Origin: an uncultured Dehalococcoidia bacterium
GTDB lineage: Bacteria > Chloroflexota > Dehalococcoidia > Tepidiformales > Tepidiformaceae
Direction: 5' to 3'
Length of the DNA: 58,318 nt
NCBI GenBank assembly: GCA_938015525.1
Contig: CALLPC010000019.1
Span: forward strand, 1-58,318
The notes beneath the pieces were generated by a model. That model was not told the origin of the DNA and searched no databases. It saw only the letters and a list, made by a program, of their open reading frames with translations. Numbering within the stretch: position 1 is the first letter of the stretch; each line of letters starts with the position of its first letter. The position numbers and the translations under genes were made by a program. Shown piece by piece: positions 1 to 6,991 of this stretch.

Positions 1-683
1 ATCATCCGGTAGCCGGCGGCGACGTGCTTCGCGGCGAGTGCGGCGTTCGCGTGGATGCCGGCGGTGATGCCGCGCTCGCGGCAGGCACGGGCGATGCGGA
101 GCCGGGCCGATTCGAAGGCGCCCTCGTTGTCCATCCGGGGCGGGAGGCCGAGGGTGATGCTCAGGTCGGCCGGGCCGACGTAGACGGCGTCGATGCCGGG
201 AACGGCGAGGATTTCATCGAGCCGTTCGAGCGCCTGGCGCGTTTCGACCATCGGGATGCAGGCGATTTCGCGGTTGGCGCCGGCGAAGTAGTCGGCACCC
301 GCGTAGTAGGCGGCCCGGGTGGGGCCGTAGCTGCGGAAGCCGTCGGGGAAGTAGCGGCAGGCCGCGACGGCGGCGCGCGCTTCCTCGGGGGAGTTGACCA
401 TCGGGATGATGACGCCCATGGCGCCAGCGTCGAGCACCTTCCCGATGATGCCCGGTTCGTTCCAGGGAACGCGGACGAAGGGGATGGTAGGGGTGCTGCC
501 GATGACCTGGAGCATGGCGACGGCGTCGGCGTAATCGACGACGCCGTGCTGCATATCGATGCAAAGCCAGTCGAATCCCTGGTGGGCCATGACCTCGGCG
601 GTGAAGGTGCTGGCGACCGAGAGCCAGCCGCCGAGGGTGACCTCATCGGCGGCCCATCGCTGTTTCACCGTGTTCGTGCGCAT
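1..683 (-). CDS. HpcH/HpaI-family aldolase (partial, C-terminus outside window)
   Basis: Class II pyruvate-type aldolase, cleaving or forming 2-keto-3-deoxy or 4-hydroxy-2-oxo acids with a divalent metal in the cytoplasm. The 227 residues present carry the family residues: His46 in IDMQHGVVDY, Arg71 in FVRVPWNEP, and metal ligands Glu147 in IPMVETRQ and Asp173 in VGPADLS. The ATG at 683 lies 18 bases after the stop of the upstream dehydrogenase, so the two are probably one transcript: an aldolase with a 2-hydroxyacid dehydrogenase suits breakdown of sugar acids or hydroxy acids. The natural substrate cannot be read from sequence. The gene runs off the left edge. Confidence 0.85.
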   Translation of the reverse strand, partial: MRTNTVKQRWAADEVTLGGWLSVASTFTAEVMAHQGFDWLCIDMQHGVVDYADAVAMLQVIGSTPTIPFVRVPWNEPGIIGKVLDAGAMGVIIPMVNSPEEARAAVAACRYFPDGFRSYGPTRAAYYAGADYFAGANREIACIPMVETRQALERLDEILAVPGIDAVYVGPADLSITLGLPPRMDNEGAFESARLRIARACRERGITAGIHANAALAAKHVAAGYRM

Positions 684-701
684 GGGGCCTCCTTTCGACG
701 G

Positions 702-1670
702 TCAGGCGCGGGCGGCCAGCACCTCGGGGTTGATGCAGGCCGGCGGGACCCGGCCGGTGAGGACGGCGATGAGGTTCCGGACGGCCATGTCGCGCATGGC
801 GGCCCGCGTCTCGACGGTGGCCGAGCCGATGTGGGGCAGGAGGATGACGTTCTCCATGGCGAGCAGCGGCTCATCGGCGGCGGGCGGTTCCGGGTCGAGG
901 ACGTCGAGGGCAGCGCCGGCGATGGTGCGCTGGCGGAGGGCCTCGACGAGGGCGGACTGGTCGACGACGGCGCCACGGGAGGTGTTGATGAGCCAGGCCG
1001 TGGGCTTCATGCGGGCGAGCTCGCGGGCGCCGATGAGGTGGTGGGTGGAGGGGTCGAGGTTGACGTGGAGGGAGACGACGTCGCTCAGCTCGAGCAGCTC
1101 GTCGAGCGGGACGGGCCGGCAATCCTCGAGGCCCTCGACCGGCTCATCGACGAGGTCGTGGTAGATGACCTCCATACCGAAGGCGCGGGCGCGGAGGGCG
1201 ACGGCCTGGCCGATGCGGCCGAAGCCGACGATGCCGAGGAGCTTGCCGGCGGGGTCCCAGCCGAGCGGGGGAGGAGGCTGGCGGCGCGGCCAGCCGTCCC
1301 GGGCGTAGGCGGCGTTCTCGAACAGCCGGCGGGCGATGGCGAGGATGAGCCCGATGGTGAGGTCGGCGACGGCGCCGCTGAGGACGCCCGGGGTGTTGCA
1401 GACGGCGATCCCGCGGGCGGTCGCGGCGGCGAGGTCGATATTGTCGATGCCGACGCCGAAGTTGCTGATGACGCGGAGGTTCGGGGCGCGGTCGAGCCGC
1501 TCGGCCGGGAGGGGGAGGAGGGCGCTGCAGAGGATGCCCTCGGCGCGCGGGAGGGCGGCCTCGACGGCGGCCGGGTCGCTGCCGGTGACGATCGGGTTGA
1601 TGGAGCGGCGGAGGTCCTCCAGAAGGCCCGCGGGGAGGTCGATGGCGATGACGGCGTGCGGCTTCGACAT
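702..1670 (-). CDS. D-2-hydroxyacid dehydrogenase (glyoxylate/hydroxypyruvate reductase type)
   Basis: NAD(P)H-dependent reduction of a 2-keto acid to a D-2-hydroxy acid, cytoplasmic. The 322 residues match the usual family length. The Rossmann motif is GFGRIG (149-154), and the catalytic Arg232 (NTSRGAVVD), Glu261 (DPEPP) and His280 (LLPHIGSA) are all present. It is the first gene of a pair with the downstream aldolase. A -10-like TAGCCT sits 8 bases before the ATG and no Shine-Dalgarno is visible, which suggests a leaderless message. Glyoxylate or hydroxypyruvate is the most likely substrate, but 3-phosphoglycerate-type or other 2-keto acids are not excluded. Confidence 0.88.
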   Translation of the reverse strand: MSKPHAVIAIDLPAGLLEDLRRSINPIVTGSDPAAVEAALPRAEGILCSALLPLPAERLDRAPNLRVISNFGVGIDNIDLAAATARGIAVCNTPGVLSGAVADLTIGLILAIARRLFENAAYARDGWPRRQPPPPLGWDPAGKLLGIVGFGRIGQAVALRARAFGMEVIYHDLVDEPVEGLEDCRPVPLDELLELSDVVSLHVNLDPSTHHLIGARELARMKPTAWLINTSRGAVVDQSALVEALRQRTIAGAALDVLDPEPPAADEPLLAMENVILLPHIGSATVETRAAMRDMAVRNLIAVLTGRVPPACINPEVLAARA

Positions 1671-1678
1671 CGCGGCCT

Positions 1679-1684
1679 AGGCTA
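1679..1684 (-). promoter_or_regulatory. -10 element, leaderless-type, for the hydroxyacid dehydrogenase
   Basis: On the minus strand TAGCCT lies 8 bases before the ATG at 1670. Transcription would start at or within a base or two of the start codon. Confidence 0.4.
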
Positions 1685-1715
1685 CTCCGCCGCGGTAAAC
1701 GCTGCCAGCGCGCGG

Positions 1716-2612
1716 TTACTTCCGGGTGAGGTCGAGGACGAGGGTTTCCGGCTTCGAGAAGTCGAGGTCGGCGTAGAGCGCGACGAGCTTCGCACCGGCC
1801 GGGACCTCGAACGTCACCCAGCCCGCGACGGTTCGGCCGCGGACGAGGTTCGTGGACCGCAGGGCGGGCTCGCGCCCGGCGAAGGCGGCCTCGTAGACGT
1901 AGCCCTGCTCGTCCTGGAGGGCGAAGTCCTGGGAAGCGACTGAGACCGTGCCCCCGGCCGCCTCGATGGTGATATCGAAGGCGACGAGCCGCCGGCCGGG
2001 GGCAGGGTCGATCGCGGCACCGCGGACCGGGTCTTCGACGGCGCGGACGGTGACGCGGGCGTTGCCGGCGTCGACGGTTTCGCCGAGCTTCGGCCCGGAG
2101 CCGGGCGGCGGCACGGTGGGGCCGGCCGAGGTGTCGCCGTTCCCGTCGCCGAAGAGCCCGCCGCCGCCGCCGAGGCCGCTGCAGTCCGCGGCGACCCACC
2201 TGCCGTTTTCCCACTTCCAGGGCTCGAATTCGCCGTCCTCGCCGAAGCCTTCGAGCTGCTTCGGGGGCTTCAGCGCGATGCGCACCTCGCCGCCCTCCTG
2301 CGTGAAGTTGCGCACCTCGACGCCGGTCACCTTGAAATCTTTGAATTTCACGCCGGCGAACGCCTCGAGGAACGTGACGCCGAGCCTGGCCGTGGACTCG
2401 AACTCGCCGAAAGGTACCTCGTCGCGGCACTCTTTCGAAAACGATTCGTAGGCTTTGCGGTAGTCGCCGTTGAGCATCGCTTCCGCTGCCTGGCGGGCCG
2501 CGTTTTCGAGACCCTTTTCGGTGCGGGGCTGGCTGCTCCCGCCGCCGCAGGCCGCCGCCAGGACCGCGCCGAGCAGGAACAGCGCGATGAGGAAGGGACG
2601 GGGTCGGTTCAC
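1716..2612 (-). CDS. Lipoprotein with C-terminal DUF4352-like domain
   Basis: Exported lipoprotein of unknown role, 298 residues. The N-terminal hydrophobic stretch ends in a lipobox (VLAAAC, Cys22), followed by Gly/Ser. Residues about 30-150 form a domain that looks like a small sensor or a transport-associated fold. From about 175 onward (LGETVDAGNARVTV and later FDITIEAAGG, YVYEAAFAGREP) the sequence resembles the immunoglobulin-like DUF4352 domain common on Gram-positive and Chloroflexi lipoproteins. The GTG start at 2612 has GGAG six bases upstream. A -10-like TATGCT lies at 2644-2649. No enzymatic residues are recognised. Confidence 0.75.
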   Translation of the reverse strand: MNRPRPFLIALFLLGAVLAAACGGGSSQPRTEKGLENAARQAAEAMLNGDYRKAYESFSKECRDEVPFGEFESTARLGVTFLEAFAGVKFKDFKVTGVEVRNFTQEGGEVRIALKPPKQLEGFGEDGEFEPWKWENGRWVAADCSGLGGGGGLFGDGNGDTSAGPTVPPPGSGPKLGETVDAGNARVTVRAVEDPVRGAAIDPAPGRRLVAFDITIEAAGGTVSVASQDFALQDEQGYVYEAAFAGREPALRSTNLVRGRTVAGWVTFEVPAGAKLVALYADLDFSKPETLVLDLTRK

Positions 2613-2726
2613 GGGCAGCTCCGGCGGGCGGGATTAGGGGCGAAGCATAGCACCCAACTGCGATCTCGGCCGGCGAGGCCGGCACCCGCACACGCCAGTG
2701 AGCCCGGTACCGCGGGGGAATCGAAA

Positions 2727-2803
2727 TGGTCGGGGTGACAGGATTTGAACCTGTGGCCTCTGCGACCCGAACGCAGCGCTCTTCCAGGCTGAGCTACACC
2801 CCG
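2727..2803 (-). tRNA. tRNA-Pro (anticodon CGG)
   Basis: Read on the minus strand, the acceptor stem CGGGGTG pairs with CACCCCG. The D arm is AGCTCAGCCTGGAAGAGC, the anticodon stem CTGCG/CGCAG encloses loop TTCGGGT (anticodon CGG), and the T arm contains GGTTCAAATCC. The discriminator is A and the CCA end is encoded (2727-2729). A TATGCT -10 element lies just upstream at 2816-2821. Confidence 0.95.
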
Positions 2804-2954
2804 CGCTCTGGGGTGAGCATAGCAGCGGAAGGTGGGAGGGGGAAGGTTGGAGGCGAGAGGTTAGGGGCGGGAGCGGGGTTCCGCGGGCGGGCGGCGCGGT
2901 GTAGGGTGCGGGGCACGAGTCTGCTGGGCCGTGAGCCCGGGGAGGGATGCACGC

Positions 2955-3707
2955 GTGAAGTTCGAGGACGTTCGGAAGGTCGGCTGCCTGGGCGGAGGGG
3001 TGATGGGCGGGGGCATCGCCCAGGTCGTCGCGCAGGCGGGCTACGACGTGGTGGTTCGCGATATCAGCGACGAGGCGCTCGCCAGGACGCGCCACGCCAT
3101 CGAAGACGGCAGGTGGGGCCTGAAGCGTGCCGTCGAGCGCGGCAAGCTGGGGTTCGACGACGCCCTGGCGGCGATGGCACGGATCAGCTACTCCACCGAG
3201 CTGGCTGCCCTCGCTGATTGCGACGTCATCATCGAGGCGATCCCGGAAAAGCTGGAGCTGAAGCAGCAGGTATTCGCCGAGCTGGACCGCCTGGCGAAGC
3301 CGGAGGCGATGTTCGCGACGAATACGAGCGGCTTCTGCATCCAGGACGTGGCCCGCGACGTTTCGGAGGCCCGGAAGGTGCGATTCATCGGGATGCATTT
3401 CTCGAACCCCGTGACCGTGATGAGGATGTGCGAGGTGGTCTGGACGCCCCAGAACAGCGAGGAGGTCATCGCGACTGCGCGGAAGCTGGCCGAGGCCGCG
3501 GGCAAGGAGGTCTCGATGGTGAAAGACACGCCGGGGACGTACGGGTTCATCCTGAACCGGGTGTTCGCGGCGGCCTACCGGGAGGCGCGGGCGATCGTGG
3601 AGGCGGGGATTGCGACGCCGGAGGACGTCGACCGCGCGATGATCACGGGGCGGAACTGGCCGTCCGGCTTCTTTGGCGGCCGGGGCGGCATCGGCAGGGA
3701 GTGGTAG
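2955..3707 (+). CDS. 3-hydroxyacyl-CoA dehydrogenase, short form
   Basis: NAD-dependent oxidation of a 3-hydroxyacyl-CoA (3-hydroxybutyryl-CoA type), cytoplasmic. The N-terminal Rossmann loop GGGVMGGG (10-17), the IIEAIPEKLELK segment and the catalytic-site region GMHFSNP are clear. At 250 residues it is shorter than the usual 280-290, ending soon after TGRNWPSGFFGGRGGIG. This looks like a natural compact subfamily, not a truncation, because the end is clean. The GTG at 2955 was chosen because GGGGAGGG lies 8 bases upstream; an in-frame GTG at 2931 has no such site. The thiolase at 26.7 kb could supply the next beta-oxidation step. Confidence 0.85.
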   Translation: MKFEDVRKVGCLGGGVMGGGIAQVVAQAGYDVVVRDISDEALARTRHAIEDGRWGLKRAVERGKLGFDDALAAMARISYSTELAALADCDVIIEAIPEKLELKQQVFAELDRLAKPEAMFATNTSGFCIQDVARDVSEARKVRFIGMHFSNPVTVMRMCEVVWTPQNSEEVIATARKLAEAAGKEVSMVKDTPGTYGFILNRVFAAAYREARAIVEAGIATPEDVDRAMITGRNWPSGFFGGRGGIGREW

Positions 3708-3716
3708 GCCGGTCGG

Positions 3717-4373
3717 TCAGCCGGCGACCGGGATTTCGAGCTCGGCGAGGAGCTTCCGCACGCGGCCTTCGATGTCCTCGACGATCGCCTCGACGATTTC
3801 ACGGGGCTGGCCGGCGGGGTCCGGCACGTCCCAGTCGAGGTACCGCTTGCCGGGGTAGAGGGGGCAGGCGTCGCCGCAGCCCATGGTGATGACCACGTCG
3901 GCGGCACGGACGACCTCGTCGCTGAGGGGCTTCGGGAACTCTTCGGAGATGTCGATGCCGCGCTCGGCGAGGACCTCGACGACGACGGGGTTGATGGCGT
4001 CGGCCGGGTCGGAGCCGGCGGAGCGGACGTTGACGGCACCGCCGCTCAGCCGAGAGGTGAGGGCGGCGGCGATCTGGGAGCGGCCAGCGTTGTGGACGCA
4101 GACGTAGAGGACTTCCGGACGGTCTTTCATGATGAGGCCCTCGGCCTGGGCAAGTGCGCGCAGCCGTTCTCGAGTGTACCGGTGGACGAAGACGGGCACG
4201 AAATCGATCAGGCGGGCGCGGTTGCGAATAGCATCGAACGATTCGGTGGCATACCGCTCGATGGTCTCGACGGAGAAGATGCCGGCGAACTCGCGGGCGA
4301 GGGACTCGGCCTCGTGACGGACGCGGGTGCGGAGTTCGCGCTCCTGGTCCGGGGTGAGCGAGAGAGGAGCCAT
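3717..4373 (-). CDS. Arsenate reductase/LMW protein tyrosine phosphatase with N-terminal helical domain
   Basis: The C-terminal part (about 86-218) is a low-molecular-weight phosphatase fold of the ArsC type: P-loop CVHNAGRS (Cys92 to Arg98), redox cysteines in MGCGDACP (Cys166, Cys170) and the general acid in DVPDP (Asp185). Residues 1-80 form a separate all-helical domain of the kind found before ArsC in some actinobacterial proteins. The expected reaction is reduction of arsenate to arsenite in the cytoplasm. No arsenite efflux gene or ArsR of that operon type is adjacent. The ATG at 4373 has AGGAGGT directly upstream; the open frame before it is not coding. Its end faces the 3-hydroxyacyl-CoA dehydrogenase. 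Confidence 0.85.
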   Translation of the reverse strand: MAPLSLTPDQERELRTRVRHEAESLAREFAGIFSVETIERYATESFDAIRNRARLIDFVPVFVHRYTRERLRALAQAEGLIMKDRPEVLYVCVHNAGRSQIAAALTSRLSGGAVNVRSAGSDPADAINPVVVEVLAERGIDISEEFPKPLSDEVVRAADVVITMGCGDACPLYPGKRYLDWDVPDPAGQPREIVEAIVEDIEGRVRKLLAELEIPVAG

Positions 4374-4540
4374 GGTGACCTCCTGGACGGGGACGGCAGA
4401 GGCCGGCCGGGGAAGTTCGCCGGGGGAGCTGGCTGGCCGGGGACGGCATCGACGGGCGCCAGCCCGGGCCGGCGGGCACAGTCTCGTAGACTCCGGCGGC
4501 GGCGTTAACGGAAGGTTAGGGAAACGGCCCGGCGGCAGGG

Positions 4541-4546
4541 TACGAT
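4541..4546 (+). promoter_or_regulatory. -10 element, leaderless-type, for the DinB gene
   Basis: TACGAT ends 6 bases before the GTG at 4553 and no Shine-Dalgarno is present between them. Confidence 0.4.
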
Positions 4547-4552
4547 GCACCG

Positions 4553-5032
4553 GTGATCGGCCGGGAGGAGCTGGTCCGGTATGTGGTGGCCGTCCAGGGG
4601 CGGACGTACGGCGTCTTCGAGCGGCTGCGGGACGAGCACCTGGGCTGGCGGCCGGCACCGGGCGAGTATTCGGTCGCTGAGCTGGCGCTCCACATCGTCG
4701 CGGCGCGGCGGATGAACCTGCATGCCCTCGAGACCGGGGCGCCCCGCTACCCGGGCCACGAACCGCCGCCGGGGCTGACGGCCGACCGGCTCCGGGCGCT
4801 CTGCCTGCGGACCGGCAAGAGGACGGTGGCCGTCCTGGCGACGGTCGACCTGGAGCGGACGATAGGGAACCTCGCGGGTGAGCCGTTCCCGGCCTGGAAG
4901 CGGGTGCTGGGCGGGCTGGTGGAGCACGAGGTCCACCACCGGAGCCAGCTCTGCTCGTACCTCTCGCTCCTGGGCGTGGAGCCGCCGGCGCTCTTCGGGC
5001 TGCGGGTCGAGGAGCTGCCGGGGGCGAGGTAA
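4553..5032 (+). CDS. DinB-family putative metal-dependent protein
   Basis: A 159-residue four-helix-bundle protein of the DinB/YfiT superfamily. The three-histidine metal site is visible: His47 (LALHIVAARR) and the HxxxH pair His125/His129 in VEHEVHHRSQ. Members include thiol-S-transferases (bacillithiol, mycothiol) and proteins of unknown role; nothing here fixes the substrate. The GTG start is preceded by TACGAT at 6 bases, giving a probable leaderless message. It is divergent from the ArsC-type gene. Confidence 0.75.
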   Translation: MIGREELVRYVVAVQGRTYGVFERLRDEHLGWRPAPGEYSVAELALHIVAARRMNLHALETGAPRYPGHEPPPGLTADRLRALCLRTGKRTVAVLATVDLERTIGNLAGEPFPAWKRVLGGLVEHEVHHRSQLCSYLSLLGVEPPALFGLRVEELPGAR

Positions 5033-5067
5033 GAGGCGCGGCCTGGCCCCGGCAGCGCGGTTCATGC

Positions 5068-5095
5068 TTGCATTCGAATGTTCGAATAGTCTAAT
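5068..5095 (+). promoter_or_regulatory. Promoter of the zinc-sensor operon with palindromic operator
   Basis: TTGCAT (5068-5073), a 16-base spacer and TCTAAT (5090-5095) form a promoter whose start point would fall at about the ATG at 5104. The spacer contains the perfect inverted repeat ATTCGAA-TG-TTCGAAT (5072-5087). An ArsR-family dimer bound here would cover the space between -35 and -10, so autorepression relieved by metal is the likely logic. Confidence 0.65.
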
Positions 5096-5103
5096 GTTGG
5101 CGT

Positions 5104-5406
5104 ATGCACCACGACGAGCTGGCCGCAGCCGAGGAGCTCTTTCGTGCGCTCGGGAACCGGGTCCGCCTGGCGGTCCTGGTGAAGCTCCGGGAGGGCCCGC
5201 GGTGTGTCCACGAGCTGGCGGACTATCTCGGGGTGCGCCAGCCGCTGGTCTCGCAGCACCTCCGCACGCTGCGTGCGGCGCGCCTGGTGCGGGCGCAGCG
5301 GCACGGGACCGAGATGCAGTACTCGCTCGCAGATGAGCACGTCACCCAGCTGGTCGCGGATGCCATCACCCACACCGGGGAAGCCCGGGAAACGGAGGAA
5401 CAGTGA
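5104..5406 (+). CDS. ArsR/SmtB-family zinc-responsive repressor
   Basis: Winged helix-turn-helix metal sensor, 100 residues. The recognition helix region is VRQPLVSQHLRTLRAA (44-59). The C-terminal helix carries Asp77-x-His79-x10-His90-x2-Glu93, exactly the spacing of the alpha-5 zinc site of SmtB. Cys34 sits at the alpha-3 position (RCVHEL) but the full alpha-3N cadmium/lead site is absent. Zinc is therefore the likely effector. The ATG stands where transcription should begin, with a palindrome inside the promoter. Its stop overlaps the start of the His-rich gene (TGATG), so the two are translated together. Confidence 0.88.
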   Translation: MHHDELAAAEELFRALGNRVRLAVLVKLREGPRCVHELADYLGVRQPLVSQHLRTLRAARLVRAQRHGTEMQYSLADEHVTQLVADAITHTGEARETEEQ

Positions 5407-5696
5407 TGAGCCACGAGGTCCACCTCGACCACGCCCACCGGCACGGCGAAGGCTGCGGCCATGTCGCAGTTGCCCACGGCGAGCACACCGACTACCTGCA
5501 CGACGGGCACGCCCACCACGAGCACGAGGGGCACTGGGACGACTGCAACGTCGAGGCCCACGTGCCGGCCGGGGTGCACTCCCATCAGCACGGTTCGGAT
5601 TGCGGGCACCCGACCGTGGAGCACGGCGACCACGTCGACTACATCCACGACCAGCACCGGCACGCCCCGCACGGCGACCACTACGACGAGCACTGA
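5406..5696 (+). CDS. Histidine-rich metal-binding protein with internal duplication
   Basis: A 96-residue soluble protein with 27 histidines and 3 cysteines, many aspartates and glutamates, and no signal peptide or membrane helix. Two copies of a motif of the form CGHxxVxHGxHxDYxHD occur at about residues 17-37 and 63-84. The composition and the zinc-sensor partner suggest cytoplasmic zinc buffering or delivery; some homologues in databases are called zinc permeases, which the sequence does not support. The ATG at 5406 overlaps the regulator stop and GGAGG lies upstream; a GTG at 5403 is an alternative. Confidence 0.8.
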   Translation: MSHEVHLDHAHRHGEGCGHVAVAHGEHTDYLHDGHAHHEHEGHWDDCNVEAHVPAGVHSHQHGSDCGHPTVEHGDHVDYIHDQHRHAPHGDHYDEH

Positions 5697-5747
5697 CCCC
5701 AGAGCCGCACAGAGGGGCTAACACCGCGCCCGTGGACGGGCGCGGCG

Positions 5748-6644
5748 TCAGGCCTCGCCGGTGTGGCGGCGGATGAAGGCGCCGGCAGCGGCGACCGCCT
5801 GGCCGGCCTCGGGAAGCATCCCGAAGAGCTGGAAGACGTGGAACAGCCCGTCGTAGGGCTCGAAGGCGACCGGCACGCCGGCTTCGATGGCCCGGAGAGC
5901 GAGCCGAACGGCGTCGTCGTAGAGGGTCTCTTCGGTACCGACCTGGATGAGGAGCGGGGGCAGGCCGCGCAAGTCGCCATAGATGGGCGAGGCGAGCGGC
6001 TGGCGCGGGTCCTGCCCGGCGAGGTACCAGTCGGCCATCTGCTGGATGCCCTGGCGGTGGACCATCGGGTCACGGGCGTCGCGGGCATCCATCGAAGCGC
6101 CTTCGAGGGCGAGGTCGGTCCAGGGCGAGAAGACGACGGCGCAGGCGGGGAGGCGGTCGCCGGCATCGCGCAGGGCGAGCAGCGTCGCGACCGTCAGCCC
6201 GCCCCCGGCGGAGTCCCCGGCGATGGCGATGCGGCCGGGTTCGATACCCTGGGCGAGGAGCCAGCGGTAGGCCGCGACCGCATCGTGGACGGCCGCGGGG
6301 AAGGGGTGCTCGGGCGCGAGGCGGTAGTCGACCGCGAGGCCGGCCGCGCCTGAGGCGGCGGAGAGCCGGGAGACGAGGCCGCGGTGGGTGGCGATGGAGC
6401 CGATGACATAGCCGCCGCCGTGGAGGTAGAGGAATGCCCGGTCGCGGCTCGCACCGGGGCCGACCGACCACTCGGCCGGGACGCCCGCGGCATCGACCGG
6501 TTCGAGTGCGGTGCCCGGCTCCGGGCCGCCGAGGACGGCCATGCCTTCCATCGTGGCACGCATCTGGCCGACGTCGGGGGTTTCGAGGGGCGGCGGTGCC
6601 GCCCGGAACATGGCAGCAAGCTGTTGGGCTTCGGCGCTGGGCAT
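5748..6644 (-). CDS. Alpha/beta hydrolase, hormone-sensitive-lipase (group IV) esterase type
   Basis: Cytoplasmic carboxylesterase, 298 residues. The oxyanion-hole motif HGGG is at 75-78, the nucleophile Ser145 in GDSAGGG, the acidic residue region VGTEETLYDD at about 236-244 and the catalytic His269 in DGLFHVF. Short-chain esters are the usual substrates of this family. The ATG is not preceded by a strong ribosome binding site but matches the family start (a helical cap begins at once). It converges on the His-rich gene; a GC-rich hairpin at 5724-5745 lies between the two. Confidence 0.88.
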   Translation of the reverse strand: MPSAEAQQLAAMFRAAPPPLETPDVGQMRATMEGMAVLGGPEPGTALEPVDAAGVPAEWSVGPGASRDRAFLYLHGGGYVIGSIATHRGLVSRLSAASGAAGLAVDYRLAPEHPFPAAVHDAVAAYRWLLAQGIEPGRIAIAGDSAGGGLTVATLLALRDAGDRLPACAVVFSPWTDLALEGASMDARDARDPMVHRQGIQQMADWYLAGQDPRQPLASPIYGDLRGLPPLLIQVGTEETLYDDAVRLALRAIEAGVPVAFEPYDGLFHVFQLFGMLPEAGQAVAAAGAFIRRHTGEA

Positions 6645-6694
6645 CGTGGGAACCTCTTTGGGGGGCGTGCCGGCGCCGGGCCGCGTGCCGCACC

Positions 6695-6913
6695 TTAGCG
6701 GCGGAGCTTCGGCGTCAGCCAGCCGGCAGCATACCCGAGGAGAGCCGCCACGATCAGGGCCCAGGCGAGCCGCGTCTCCGTCTTTGCGAAGAGGAAGCGG
6801 ACTTCGACGGTGAGCCAGTTCTCAGCGATGAAGACGAGGAGAGCGATGAGGATGACGGCGAAGACGGCGGCGCGCATCCGCCAGTTCGTATCGGTCGACC
6901 TGGCCTGGGTCAT
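6695..6913 (-). CDS. Small LapA/DUF1049-like membrane protein
   Basis: A 72-residue protein with two membrane helices (about 14-30 and 46-64) separated by a short loop containing ENWLTVEVRFLF, the typical pattern of the LapA (DUF1049) family. Function in this lineage is unknown; in enterobacteria LapA works in LPS assembly, which is unlikely here. GGAGGAG lies 4 bases before the ATG and a TATACT -10 element about 40 bases before it (6956-6961). Confidence 0.7.
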   Translation of the reverse strand: MTQARSTDTNWRMRAAVFAVILIALLVFIAENWLTVEVRFLFAKTETRLAWALIVAALLGYAAGWLTPKLRR

Positions 6914-6991
6914 GGGGCTCCTCCGCGGCGAAGGGGTCGTGTTCGATAGGCCGCAAGTATAGAGACCCTGACCGCGCGATGGGGCAGCGGT

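Noticed and set aside
24..1943. Open frame of 639 codons on the plus strand opposite the aldolase and dehydrogenase genes
   Set aside because: Composition is Gly/Asp/Arg-rich with no recognised domain, and it lies antisense to two clear enzymes; GC-rich codon bias produces such frames.
2955..3707. Possible C-terminal truncation of the 3-hydroxyacyl-CoA dehydrogenase
   Set aside because: The end is a coherent GxNWPxGFFxxRGGIG motif without a frameshifted remainder downstream, so a compact subfamily is more likely.
4480..4492. Small inverted repeat AGTCT-CGT-AGACT upstream of the ArsC-type gene
   Set aside because: Too short to support a regulator site on its own.
5724..5745. GC-rich hairpin between the His-rich gene and the esterase gene
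   Set aside because: Strong stem but a very small loop and no T-run on either strand, so it was not called a terminator.
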